A program made the position numbers and the translations under genes. A stretch of DNA of 64,000 nucleotides from assembly GCA_021234155.1 (NCBI GenBank), contig JAJEKV010000157.1:530807-594806 (forward strand), given 5' to 3'. This document shows, one piece after another, positions 44,288 to 54,420 of the stretch (position 1 is its first letter; every line of letters begins with the position of its first letter). The notes beneath the pieces are model-generated. The model saw only the letters and a program-made list of their open reading frames with translations. It had not been told where the DNA came from and searched no databases. The DNA comes from Isoetes taiwanensis. Lineage: Eukaryota; Streptophyta; Lycopodiopsida; Isoetales; Isoetaceae.

Positions 44288-45730
44288 ATGTGGCATGATG
44301 CCACTAGAAGTAGAGGCTTTGTGTCAAACCCTTGTGTGTTCTCCTGTCTTCTGCCTGCTCCTGCCTCTACACCTGCTCCTTGGACCTCTAGTGATACAAT
44401 TGCTTGTGTGTCACGTGCACGCTTTAGTGATTGGATAAAGCGTGATATGACAACTGGTATACACTCTGTTCGTGTTACGGCTGCTGTGAATATTATGATG
44501 GAGAATAATAAGAAGGAAGTGTCTGCATACTTGAAGGAGTTACAGGCTGCGGAAGATAAGATGGACATTCAACTCCCTTCAGAGAGTGTCTTTTACGAGA
44601 CTAATGAGTGTGCTAACGCTTTCACACAGGCGGGGCCTCCTGTAGTTGAGATTGATCACGGGGTACATTTACAGTGTATTCAGAATCTTGTCTCTCATGC
44701 TGTTGTGTGTCACTTTACTGGTCAGTTTGTCGATCTTAGAAGGATGGGCTTTTGGTTAAAGCAGCATCTACAGAGATTGGATCTACCCCAGCATGAGTCT
44801 TTGAAGGTCCTTGATAAGCAAAACAATTATTTTCTAATCATATTTGGGTCTCCCACAGCAGTTGATAAGCTGGTGGAGCGGGAAGTAGATCCTTTATGGG
44901 GGCACTATATTTTGTATCACGTATACACTCCTGGCTTTTTGCCTAGCAAGACTAGTGCACTTCGGATGCCATGCTGGTTTGCCTTGGAAGATTTTCCTAT
45001 TGAGTTGCAAGTTCCAGAGTTCATGATGGCTATTGCTAGTGGCTTGGGTCTCCATCTTGCTCATTCTATTGTGAATGGTCCTCGTATTTGTGTCTCTCTT
45101 CCAGCTGATGCATCTCTCCCAAAATCTGTTGTGGTCAAAAGTGGTCCACTGTTCTTCAAATATGGTTTGTCGCTACTTAATGGTCCTGAACTTGCAGACA
45201 TGTTTTCTGATGCTGAGGCATTCACTAGTTTTCGCATTAGAAGAACACCTCCCTTTGCTCCTGCAGCATCTGCAGCCCATGGCCAAGTGTCTCCGTCTTC
45301 CTTTGATCCCTCTCTAGTCTTGGCAACTTCGGGTTCTAGCCAGCCTGCTTCTGCTCCTGTGTCTATTCCTGCCCCTCTTTCTCCCTCTCCTCCCTCCTCC
45401 TCTGCGTCCCAAGCTGCTCTTCTTGATGAGCAACATGAGAGGCTTGCAGTCATTGCTCGCAAACAGGAACGACTGGAAGCATCTCGAGGTGAGTGGTCCA
45501 TCCCTCATATGAAGATAGATAGATAGAGAGTTGCCCGTCGGAGAAAAACTATTGCACCACAATCTCTTCCTGTTGAGTGTGCTACTCCAGCTGAACCAGC
45601 AGTGGCTACCATTGTTACAACCCTTCCTGCATCATCTGGACTGACCTGGGCTGATCAGGTGGAAGTATCATCTGCTAATAGTGACTCCATGGATTTGGAA
45701 CACCGGCCACCAGACCCCCCTGCATTATGA
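44288..45730 (+). CDS. LINE ORF1 (RNA-binding), one premature stop
   Basis: A 412-codon frame to a TAG at 45524-45526; the same frame then stays open for 67 more codons to a TGA at 45728-45730. The premature TAG lies in a GATAGATAGATAG run, so a microsatellite change probably created it. The middle (about residues 120-260; FGSPTAVDKL, MPCWFALEDFPIEL) matches the RRM-like/DUF4283-type core of plant L1 ORF1 proteins. The C-terminal third is Ser/Pro/Ala-rich with a charged helix (LDEQHERLAVIARKQERLEA). ORF1 protein coats LINE RNA. The natural end overlaps the ORF2 start as ATGA. Confidence 0.75.
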
Positions 45731-48700
45731 AGCTGGTTTCTTGGAATGTTCGGGGTGCTGCTTCCTCCCCAACTAAAAGGAGCAGACTTTCCATGGCTCT
45801 TGCTAGGTTGAATTCAGATTTCTATTGTCTACAAGAGCACAAGTGCAAAAACGAGGACGTGCAAAAGATAGCTTCTGTAGTCGGTGGGAAATATAACGTC
45901 TTGGTGGCTGCAGCAGACTCGGCAAAAGCGGAGGTCCTTACAGCATGGAGACATGATATAGCAGTCACATTCAATCATGCTGACAGATTTGGTCGCTGGA
46001 TCATTATCAAGTGGTTTGATAAGGGACAAGAGTGGGGACTAGTGAATGTGTATGCGCACAATAGATCTCATCAGAGAGGTGCACTCGGGCTACTTTGAGA
46101 TCCAAACTAGTTCGACTGGGGGCTCATGTTGCATGGTTGTTGGTGGGTGACTTCAATATGGTGGAGTTGGAAGTTGATCGGTGCGGCAGAGGATCAGAAG
46201 TCATCCAAGGCTTTGAACGTGAACAATGGCAGCACTTGATGCATGACTGTGGTTTGGTAGAGGTGGATGGCGATGGAACCTTCACTTGGTGCAATGGCTG
46301 GCTTGGAACTGGTAGAGCATATGCACGTCATGACAGGGGATATTATAATGCATTGGCAGCTACATGTTTGCATAATTTCTCTCGCCAAAATATGCTTTAC
46401 AGCTCTATTTCAGATCACAATCCGCAGTATTTCTCTTGTTCTCAGGATGGGGCGCATAGCAGGACCAAGACTTATTTCAAGTTAAACACTTCATACTTGA
46501 AGGATGAGGAGTTTAAAGATGGATGCAAGCAAGCCCGGTCCTCTGCATTTGTGAGAAGGAAAGGAATGGCTGGGATTGTTGATGCTCGGGGTCGTCAGCG
46601 AGTTGCTGCTAATCGAGGGATTTTGATTGCTCTGTACCAACAATTAGTGGCTTGCAGGTCTGTTGTACCATCAAATGCCCAGTAGGAGAAGCAGATTTTG
46701 GCCAGCATTAGACAGATGGAGGCTGAGCAAGTTCATCACGCTCGAGTTAAAGCGGGCCTGCAATGGTTCAAAGAGGAGGATCGTTACACAGGCTTCTTTT
46801 TTAGAGCTGCAAAAATTCGGAGGCAAGCTTCTGCGATGGTGTCTCTCCAAGTTCAAGATGGGCCTCTCATCTTTGATCCTCAGCAACAAGTTCTTTCTGC
46901 ATGGCCACTTTCCTTTTTTGCTTCTCGTCGTCTTCCCTTCCAATCAGATTTTCAGGAAGCATTACTGGCAAAGATACATCCTATTATATCTGAGGAACAA
47001 AGAGCTACTCTAGAAGCAGAGATTACAGTGAATGATTTAGCAGATGCTACCTTCCTTTTGAAGAAAGGAAAGTGTCCTGAAATTGATGGTATTCCTATGG
47101 AGTTCTTTCAAGAGTTATGGGATTGGGTTGGCGATGATGTGTACGACGCGTTTCAGGATTTCAAGAGGCAAAGGCGTCTAGACAATATTCTTAACTCGGG
47201 CTGCATTTCTTTTATTCCCAAGTGTAAGGAACCAACAACAATTTCGGACTGGCGCCTTATCACCTTACTATCTTCTGTGTACAAGATTTTTGCCAAAGCT
47301 TATGCACAAAAGCTTCGGGATATTCTTGCTGATTCCATATCCTCTACACAGTCAGGATTTCTGCCACGACGATGTATATTAAACAATGTAGTTGCTACCT
47401 ATGAAGGTATTTATAGGGCTCGACTTCAGGGCCATGAAATTGTATATTTGAAGCTAGACTTTGCAAAAGCATATGACAATGTCGACTGGGCCTTCTTAGA
47501 GAAATGTCTCTTACGCTTTGGTTTTTGTGCACAATTCACAGCTAATATCATGAGGCTTCATTATTCTGCTCCATGAGGCTTCATTATTCTGCTCGCTCTT
47601 CTATTCTCTTCCAAGGGGAACCCCCAACATTCTTTCAGTTGAATCGTGGCATCCGTCGGGTCTTCCCATTAGCTCCATTGTTATTTACAGTTGTGGCAGA
47701 GGTCCTTGCCCAGGTCTTCTCTCTTGCCGCACAGGAGGGAATCTTGCATGGACTTCCTATGAACAATGGGTCGCTGGAGATCTGTAATTAATATGCGGAT
47801 GACACTTTCCTTTTTCTGAATTTGTAGAATGCCATTTCCTTGTTGGATTCTTTTTCCCTAGCATCTGGTATTTTTGTGGGTTGGCAGAAGTGCACAGCAC
47901 TATGGGCATTGGACTCTCCATTTCCACCATGTGTAACTGTCTATCCATGGAAGATCCTTCCCCATGGTAAAGCAACCAAACTTCTTGGTATCCCTGTAGG
48001 TGTTCATATCTCATCAGGAGATGTGTGGGAAGCAGTGATTAAGGGCTTGAAAATGCACCTTTTCTGGTGGTCCACAGTGAAGCTTTCCATGGCAGGACGA
48101 ATCGTTGTGGCCAAGTCAGTTTTAAGCAGCACCCATGTGTATATGGCTTCATTCATATTGGCTCCACAGTCAAAGGTACAACTTCTCGTCAGGGTTGTCA
48201 GGAACTTCATCTGGGGGAAACAGAGGAGGTTTTTGCTGTCAAAGTCAGTGGGAAAAAGTGCATGTTGCCAAAGCATTTTGGCGGCCTTGGAGTGATCAAT
48301 TTTCTTTTGCAGAGCAAGATGATGATTTCTAAGTTTATTTGGAGAATTTTGAATAATGTGGATGAGTCCCCGGGTTCCCGTCTTGTTTATCAGTCTTTGC
48401 AGATGTGCATTTCTTTTGGGTCTCGATCTCTTAGGCCACTTTTCCCCTGGGCTCTGTTTTATCCACTGACCCATACCCTAATGCATCCCCATTTCTTAGA
48501 GGATTGCTAGTTGCATGGGAGACTGTACAATCTCTGTTTCATTTTCACCATCTTGCACATACTAGCACTACTGCAAGTTGTTGGTGGATTCCAATAGACG
48601 GTGGTCCTCTGGTAGCTTCAGTCCACCCATTGATGCAGTGTCGATGGAGAGCAGCAGGTGTGTATATGATATCTGATTGTTATAATAATCACAGGCAGTT

Positions 48701-49409
48701 GCTGACATGGGAAGAGTTTAGAGCTAAGTTCCTCCTTTTAAGGTGGGATCGAGCTATTTGGTAGAAGGTGTCTTCAATTCTTCCTCCAGTAGCACAAGTG
48801 GTTGACCCCCAGCCTTGGGTAGTTCATGAGCGTGTCAAAGCAGATAAGTTGTTGAATTCCATGTACAAGTTGCTTGCTGCAGACGTCTTGCCTCCTTCAT
48901 CCAAGTGGCCTTTGGTCATTCCTAGGGATCAGCAGAAAGCAGTATAGAAATGGGTATGGGATAAACTACTCCATCCCAAAGTATCTGTTTTATGGTGGCA
49001 AGTCATTCATCGTTGTCTGCGCATTAATATTCTCGTGCACAGATTTCGTCCAGAGGTATCTGCACTTTGTCCCTTATGTGAACAGAGGCACGAGACAATT
49101 GAGCATTGCTTCTTCCTATGTAGACATGTCAGACATGCTTGGTTGTGGCTTCAAGGCCTCTTTCGTTGCAATTTGAATAGCCAGCAGGTGTTATTAGCAG
49201 TCTATCCAAGTAGTTGGGATAATTTGGCAAAAAGGGCGTTTCATTTGGCTTCTGCATGGATCATTTGGTCCATTTGGAAAAGAAGGAATCTTTTCATATT
49301 CAAAGGTCTTGCTTATTCAGATGCACAGATCCTTCTTGATGCCCAACAACAAATTGTCAAAGCATTCAGGTGCTCATCAATTGCTAATGAGGTGAAGAGC
49401 CATATTTGA
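45727..49409 (+). pseudogene. LINE ORF2: endonuclease, reverse transcriptase, zinc knuckle
   Basis: Start MKLVSWNVRGAASS. The APE endonuclease motifs are SWNVRG, QEHK (catalytic Glu), NVYAHN, GDFNMV and SDHNPQ. A frameshift lies at about 46080-46095 and a TAG at 46683-46685. RT: KCPEIDGIPMEFF, NSGCISFIPKC, SSTQSGFLPRRCILNNV and YLKLDFAKAYDNVDW. A 23-bp tandem duplication (47550-47595) shifts the frame. The catalytic YADD (47792-47803) is intact but directly preceded by a TAA (47789-47791). The C-terminus at 49035-49409 has CPLCEQRHETIEHCFFLC, the zinc knuckle. It was the nicking and copying enzyme of the LINE; now broken in at least five places. Confidence 0.85.
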
Positions 49410-49590
49410 GAGCACTATCTTCAGATTCATACTTACTTATGAGTTTTTGCTTGCTCTTCATATTGTTTAGATGTTGTATTTGAGTGGGGTGGTTTTGCTC
49501 TGGTGGACATTCTCTCCACTGAGTTATTAGTCCCCATTGTACTCCGTAACTTTCTCTGGATAATAAAGGCTCAAGTCCTTCAAAAGAAAA

Positions 49591-49825
49591 AATTTGTTTG
49601 TGAAGTGCAAATCGATATGCATGAAGAATGCATGCCTAGAATTGCCTTAGATACAATGAGACATAAAGGGTGGTATATAGACATAAAGACTTGGATGAGA
49701 AAATGGGGATTGGATAGTAACGATTTGTTTATCCAACATGGGGATATTAGAGCTTGGGTACACAAACATATGGCTAAGAGACCTTGGCGTGTGTGTACAA
49801 GATCTTTGCCAAGACACTGGTAGAA
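49591..49825 (+). other. unassigned segment between two LINE pieces
   Basis: An open frame (part of 49503-49823) reads EECMPRIALDTMRHKGWYI and KTWMRKWGLDSNDLFIQHGD before joining a LINE RT fragment. It looks protein-like but matches no family I know. It may be the 5' neighbour sequence into which the RT fragment was joined. Confidence 0.25.
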
Positions 49826-50108
49826 AAAGTTTGAGACATTTTGGTTGACTCTATCTCGTCAACACAATCTGGCTTTCTCCCTTGTCAATGTATTCTCAAC
49901 AACGTGGCTGCCATATATGAGGGAATATATTGGGCCCGGTCACAGGGTCACAGAGCGGTGTATCTTAAACTTGATTTTGCTAAAGCTTATGATGGAGGTT
50001 TCTTGGAGAAGTGTCTTCTTGCTCATAGGTTCATGGAGTTATTTACAAGAAATGTCATGAAGCTTCATATGTCAGCAAGATCTACTATATTTACATATAG
50101 GAGCCATT
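49790..50108 (+). pseudogene. LINE RT fragment
   Basis: Frame 49841-50110 reads VDSISSTQSGFLPCQCILN, AAIYEGIYWARSQG and YLKLDFAKAYDG. This is the same RT segment as 47330-47475 of the full LINE, with clear amino-acid similarity but a small internal deletion after the AYD motif. It ends abruptly at about 50108. Confidence 0.75.
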
Positions 50109-50554
50109 AGAGCTCAAAGACTTGACATGGCATGGAGCAAGAGAAAAGAAAAAGGCTAAGGAGAAACTAGAACTAGCTAAAATACATGGCAAAACATGAT
50201 CAATGGAACCTCATAGTAGAAATTACAGCAAGTGTGTAGCACATGATACAAATGCAACCTAGTTGCAAACCAAAGCTCTGGATCCTATGGCAAAAAATCC
50301 TCATGCAAAAAACCCTCAGACAATACGTGAAGTTCATGAATAAGATTAATGTACAAAGATGCCAAGTATTTGAGCTAGAGGATGCAAACAGGCCAAATGT
50401 ATACTACCACAAGCTTTTGTGAAGACAATGATATGAGTTACAAGGCAATACATCATAACCTCGATTATTTGAGCTAAGGGGAGCATATCTGAAGATCGTG
50501 TGGTGAATATAGCTTTTACAAAATAATTATTTTGACTTAAAATGGACATACATA
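50109..50554. other. spacer without gene
   Basis: AT-rich; no ORF of note, no recognised repeat. Confidence 0.4.
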
Positions 50555-50700
50555 AGGATAAGGAAGGAAGGAAGGAAGGAAGGTTCTTTTAATCGGCCTA
50601 TGGGACCCAAATTACACGGGTGCAGCAAGCCCGTTGCTACCTGGATTAAAAAACCCCCCTTATGAGGGAAAAACCGTAGCAAAGAACAAACTGGCCGGGT
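50555..50700 (-). mobile_element. LINE 3' tail with (TTCC)n, minus strand
   Basis: The reverse complement reads GGGTCCCATAGGCCGATTAA then (TTCC)5 (GGAA run on the + strand at 50562-50583). The 3' UTR motif equals that of the LINE at 31835-33131. Coding sequence of the same LINE family lies to the right at 51427-51880, separated by the GCGTACGC block, so the two may be parts of one disrupted copy. Confidence 0.65.
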
Positions 50701-50989
50701 ACCGTATAATAGGAGCCGAAGGGATCGAATCGATGGCGTCTTCGAGTAGCTCGTGCAAGGCGGGGATAGGTTCCATGCGCACAAAATTCAAATTCTCGAC
50801 GTATAAAGTAAAAAATACGTATTTTTAATAAAATACGATTTAACGTGATAAAAGGCCGCCGGCGGAAAAAAAAAAAAAACCCCTGAACGAGCTAGTCCAG
50901 GCAACAGCCCTACTAGCGCTCCAAACTATGTCGGTCAATCCCTTTGAAACCGTCAGCGACGAAAAATTTTTGCAGACGCGAACCAAGTA

Positions 50990-51350
50990 AAACCAGCGTG
51001 ACGTGAAACCTTTTTTTTTCTGCAGACGCTGAAAACATTTCGCAGGCGGTTTTCAAATTTAAAAAAAAAAAAAAAAAATGGCTACCTGCTTTATATTGTT
51101 TTACGTATGCGAAAAAAAGTTTCGCGTACGCTGTTTATACGATTTCGCGTACGCAAAATTCAAATTTCAAATTCGTACGTGGATTTTTTTTTTTTTTTTT
51201 ATTTGAAAACCGCGTACGCGAACGCCCCATTTTTTTTTTCTTCGCATACGCGGTTTTCACTGTTTCGCGTACGCGAAAAAACTTTCGTGTACGCGAATTA
51301 CAAGGTTTTGCGTACGTGAAAATCTTCCGACGCCGGAATTTTTTTTGCCG
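50990..51350. repeat. interspersed GCGTACGC / poly-A-T block
   Basis: About nine occurrences of a TTCGCGTACGCG-like motif (core GCGTACGC, a perfect palindrome, with variants CGTATGC, GCATACGC, GTGTACGC, GCGTACGT) are scattered over roughly 250 bases, alternating with A or T runs of up to 20. Upstream (50990-51060) a related GCAGACGC version occurs. No ORF of note. Nothing else in the window looks like it. Confidence 0.7.
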
Positions 51351-51426
51351 TATTTTTTACGTTTTATACAGCAAATATGTGCCGTATCATATAATTCATA
51401 CGTATTCCATATAAAACGTACAGCGT

Positions 51427-51880
51427 ATTGAACCTATCCCTGGTGCAGGGGCAAACTAGGTCGCACCAAGAGAATGTAGCGAGCCCGAATCTAACTATAG
51501 GTTGGACAGCTCTGGAAAGCATGGCTTTCATCCTCAACAACCCCCAGCGGGCAACACTGACAAAGTCTGTCCTGGCGTGGCTCTCCAACCCACCGACCCG
51601 TCTCAAGCCGAAGATGGTGGGCCCCTCCTGCGCTTCTTCATGAGCAACTGAGAACGCAGGTAGAGCTGTGGGCCTCGAACCAGGGTGGGGTTTATGTGTT
51701 GTTTGTAGTGTGCCACCTTTACCTGTTCCAGAGCATGGTGGTCCCAGAGCTTCCCCAGGAAACAAGAGTCCAAGTACCCCCTCAGCCTATCCCGGCCGGC
51801 GTCTGTGTGCACCTGGACGCACCTATGTGCGTCTACGTTCCAGCGCGCTAGCCACTGGGCTCTCTTAAGGTAATGCATTC
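51427..51880 (-). pseudogene. LINE ORF2 C-terminal fragment
   Basis: The minus frame 51878-51603 reads LKRAQWLARWNVDAHR, GYLDSCFLGKLWDHHALEQV and AHYKQHINPTLVRGP. It is a clear counterpart of the + strand LINE at 32340-32560 (KRAQWFARW; YLDACFLGKLWD-like; AHYKEHINPAL), and of 4589-4224 in the LINE at 3.8-7.2 kb. The next frame (51765-51364) carries the zinc-knuckle region in degraded form. Confidence 0.7.
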
Positions 51881-52650
51881 ATCATACATGACAAACGAAC
51901 ATAACACATATACAATTGGGTTAAGGGGGCGTCCACCTAACAACTAAGCAATGCATGTAACTTAAGCAAATATAATGCATATACATTTATGCAACATAAT
52001 ACATGCATATTCATGTAATGGAATACAGGTTAAAGCATTTGCCCACGATGAACACACAACTTGATGCTACCATGAAGTGGTAAACCCATCACAATGTGTA
52101 ATCTCACTAAACAATATTGCGTTTAGAAACTCAAGAAATGTGACTACAGGAATCAAGCATTAAGCGATACGATATAATTAATCATAACTCTTCACAAAGA
52201 GGGGGAAGGGGTGTCAAAAGGCACAACTCTTTCTAGGAAAATATGAGAAATATGAAGAAAGAACATAGCCAAAATTTGAATAACATGCTGACAACCTCGA
52301 ACACACGACTATGGCACCTCCGTCTTGCTCGTCAAATGATGACCATCCTACTCAAAAGTGCAACATGGGGCTATATATTTGCTAGTCCAATTGAAAGCCA
52401 CCACGCAAGATGTCAATCAACAATATGCACCCATGATAGATGATAAATTGTAAATAGAAAACTTGCACAAACATATGAATTAATGTCTAAGCTAATTAAG
52501 GACGGAAGTCGACTATGCCTAAAGAGATGGGCAATAAAAAGTTTCAAATAATCTTGCTAACATGATCAATGCACTGAGAATCTAGAGTGAAGGCAAACTC
52601 TCCTTCAAATACCTGAGTATTGTTCAGGTATGTTAAAGCAAATCTGCTTA
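51881..52650. other. AT-rich spacer, possible LTR-element interior
   Basis: No gene can be supported. If the PBS at 52655-52666 belongs to a minus-strand element, this should be the start of its interior, but no gag-like sequence is readable. Confidence 0.4.
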
Positions 52651-52654
52651 CCAT

Positions 52655-52990
52655 GCTCTGATACCACTGTCAGAATTCCAGAGCGGTGTCTCCGACAGTG
52701 CATGTGTTGCTCCCTGATTGATTTTGGCATGTGCTTCACCTCTATTAAAGTTCATTTCGATTTGCTTCAGAAAATTCAGATCACGTCCTTTTGAATGTCT
52801 GCTAGATTCATTCAGATCACGTCCTTCTGAATGTCTGCTAGATTCATTCAGATCCATTCCTGCTCTGCCACAGCTTTTCCACACTGACTGCGGTTGCCTA
52901 TCTGCTTCTTATAACGATTCTTAGAATCGAAAATGATTGCCTTCCATGCAATCGATTGATCTCCCTCTCTGTAAAAAAGGAAGATTATGT
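52655..52990 (-). repeat. LTR start and PBS of a minus-strand LTR element
   Basis: The minus strand reads TGGTATCAGAGC at 52666-52655, a perfect initiator tRNA-Met PBS, preceded after one base by an LTR end: on the + strand the LTR begins TGTCAGAATTCC at 52668. The LTR would extend right past a 36-bp tandem repeat. Its far end is not identifiable; 52990 is approximate. Confidence 0.6.
52775..52855. repeat. 36-bp tandem repeat, 2.25 units
   Basis: Two copies (52775-52810, 52811-52846) differing at one base, plus 9 bases of a third. It lies inside the LTR-like sequence starting at 52668. Confidence 0.9.
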
Positions 52991-53019
52991 TTTCGTTTGG
53001 ATTGAGCCTTTTTATCTTC

Positions 53020-53485
53020 CAATCCTGGCACTGCCTTTTCTCAGGGCCACATTTGGCCCAATGGTTCGCTGCTACATGGCCAAGTACAGGCTGCAAACTC
53101 CATCAGTGGATTCCTTTGCAGGACACTCCAGAGAATGTGCCTCTAAGTGTTGTTGTTCATCCAAAGACACAACAACAATGAATAGCAGCTAGTATAAGCA
53201 CTATTGTAGCTTGGTATAAGTCTGGTTATCTTATGTCATGGAAAGCACTTAGAACAAAATTCTTATTGTACGGATGGGATAGAGTAATTTGGACTCATAT
53301 TGCTGCATTGTTGCTGCAGGATTCCAGCCTGCAAATTGAAATAGCTATATGGGGTTGCCATCAAGGTATCAAGCCAGGGTGCTTTGTTTTTTACATGTAT
53401 AAATTGTTTCTGCATTCTAAAATTTTGCCTCCGTCCAATAGATGGCATCTTCACGTCCCTTAGCCATAATACCTCTTGTGCTTGT
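53020..53485 (+). pseudogene. LINE ORF2 C-terminal fragment
   Basis: Frame 53233-53463 reads SWKALRTKFLLYGWDRVIW and later ILPPSNRWHLHVP. It corresponds to LTWEEFRAKFLLLRWDRAIW and LPPSSKWPLVIP at 48700-48930 of the full L1-type LINE. It is diverged and broken and has no zinc knuckle left. Confidence 0.6.
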
Positions 53486-53529
53486 GGGATAAAGGATGGC
53501 AGAGACCTAAAGGCTATTAGGAATAGAGA

Positions 53530-53870
53530 TTTTTCTAGCTAGGATTCCATAAATCCCAATAAATGTGGCATGTGCACAAAAGCCCACCTGGCTGTGGATG
53601 TTATGCTGTGATTGAGCACCAGACAACAGACACAATGGTGATATAGAAGTGGGGCCTTGCTGGACGTTGCTACTGGGGCCCCATAGTGTGTTAGGCTTAT
53701 AGTCGATCACCGCATGTGGGCCAGGTATGGTCTGACACCTCCTGGATCGCAAGTAGCATCCCAAAAGGAATCTCGACCTATGGATTTTTGGGGGGTTAAA
53801 GTCATGTACGGACGTGTGTAGCACGATCCTCTAACCACCCATGGAAACATTGTGCTTCGAGAAGGGACTT
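53530..53870 (+). repeat. LTR fragment of the 13-kb element family, opposite orientation
   Basis: Around 53688-53745 the sequence (GGCTTATAGTCGATCAC, ATGTGGGCCAGGTATGG, CTGACACCTCCTGG) is the reverse complement of the LTR segment at about 29870-29925. Flanking parts can be followed with lower similarity. No termini remain. Confidence 0.6.
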
Positions 53871-54051
53871 GTCCCTTTTTAATTGAAGGCTTATAAGTAT
53901 ATTTATAGAAGTATAAGTACAAAACTACTTTTTACAGGGAAGTATAACCCATATAGTTTTTGGCTTAAGATAATCAGAAAAGGAGCCCAGGACAAATGCA
54001 TAAGTCCACAACAGCTTAGTAGAAACTGTCCAGAAGCAAGATAATATGAAG

Positions 54052-54420
54052 CTAAAAATGAGATTTGAGGTGCAGATTTCCTGATTTACGGCCTCTGCCC
54101 CTGACTATAGTTGAGAGAGTACAGAAGATGCATATACATGATTCCGCCATCGTCATATTGAATCGCCCCTTGTTATCTTTGGCCTCACAGATCATACCCC
54201 TGCGCGCGTCATAGTTTTGATCACAACAGCATCCGCATACACATGGCTCATCATGGCCTTCCGGGTTCGGGGTTCCGAAGACTTTAATCCATTCCTGGTT
54301 CGCTTGTTCATCCATTTTCTTCCATTTAAGCTTGCGCAGCAGCACGAATATGATCCCTGCAAGGCACCAAGAATTAATAAGAAACATTATATAAAGAGTT
54401 AACCTGCAGCAATTATCCAT
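54052..54420 (-). CDS. small membrane-anchored Cys-rich ORF behind a LINE
   Basis: 122 codons, uninterrupted, on the minus strand, overlapping the last 22 bases of the LINE ORF2 C-terminus. The start is hydrophobic (LYIMFLINSWCLAGIIFVLL, about residues 9-28, a likely membrane segment or signal anchor), followed by a basic helix (RKLKWKKMDEQANQEW) and a Cys cluster (EPCVCGCCCDQNY, then ICEAKDN and CICIFC). A TTGCAG|G acceptor-like site at about 54360 suggests that the part from GIIFVLL onward could instead be an exon. No known family is recognised. It may be a LINE accessory ORF, captured host sequence carried at the LINE 3' end, or chance. Confidence 0.4.
   Translation of the reverse strand: MDNCCRLTLYIMFLINSWCLAGIIFVLLRKLKWKKMDEQANQEWIKVFGTPNPEGHDEPCVCGCCCDQNYDARRGMICEAKDNKGRFNMTMAESCICIFCTLSTIVRGRGRKSGNLHLKSHF

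Larger units (their letters stand above)
44168..49590 (+). mobile_element. L1-type LINE, nearly full length
   Basis: Two-ORF non-LTR retrotransposon on the + strand: ORF1 (44288-45730), ORF2 (45727-49409) with endonuclease, RT and zinc knuckle, a 3' UTR and an A-rich end (AAAAGAAAAAA at about 49580-49590, after AATAAAGG). It is inactive because of a stop in ORF1 and several lesions in ORF2. The 5' boundary is uncertain and may lie left of the solo LTR, because that LTR's target duplication shows the sequence at 44168 was continuous with 42551. It shares no 3' microsatellite motif with the other LINE family. Confidence 0.85.

Noticed and set aside
50990-51350. GCGTACGC block as a CRISPR-like array
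   Set aside because: Units are irregular in spacing and length, spacers are A/T runs, and the DNA is plant nuclear.
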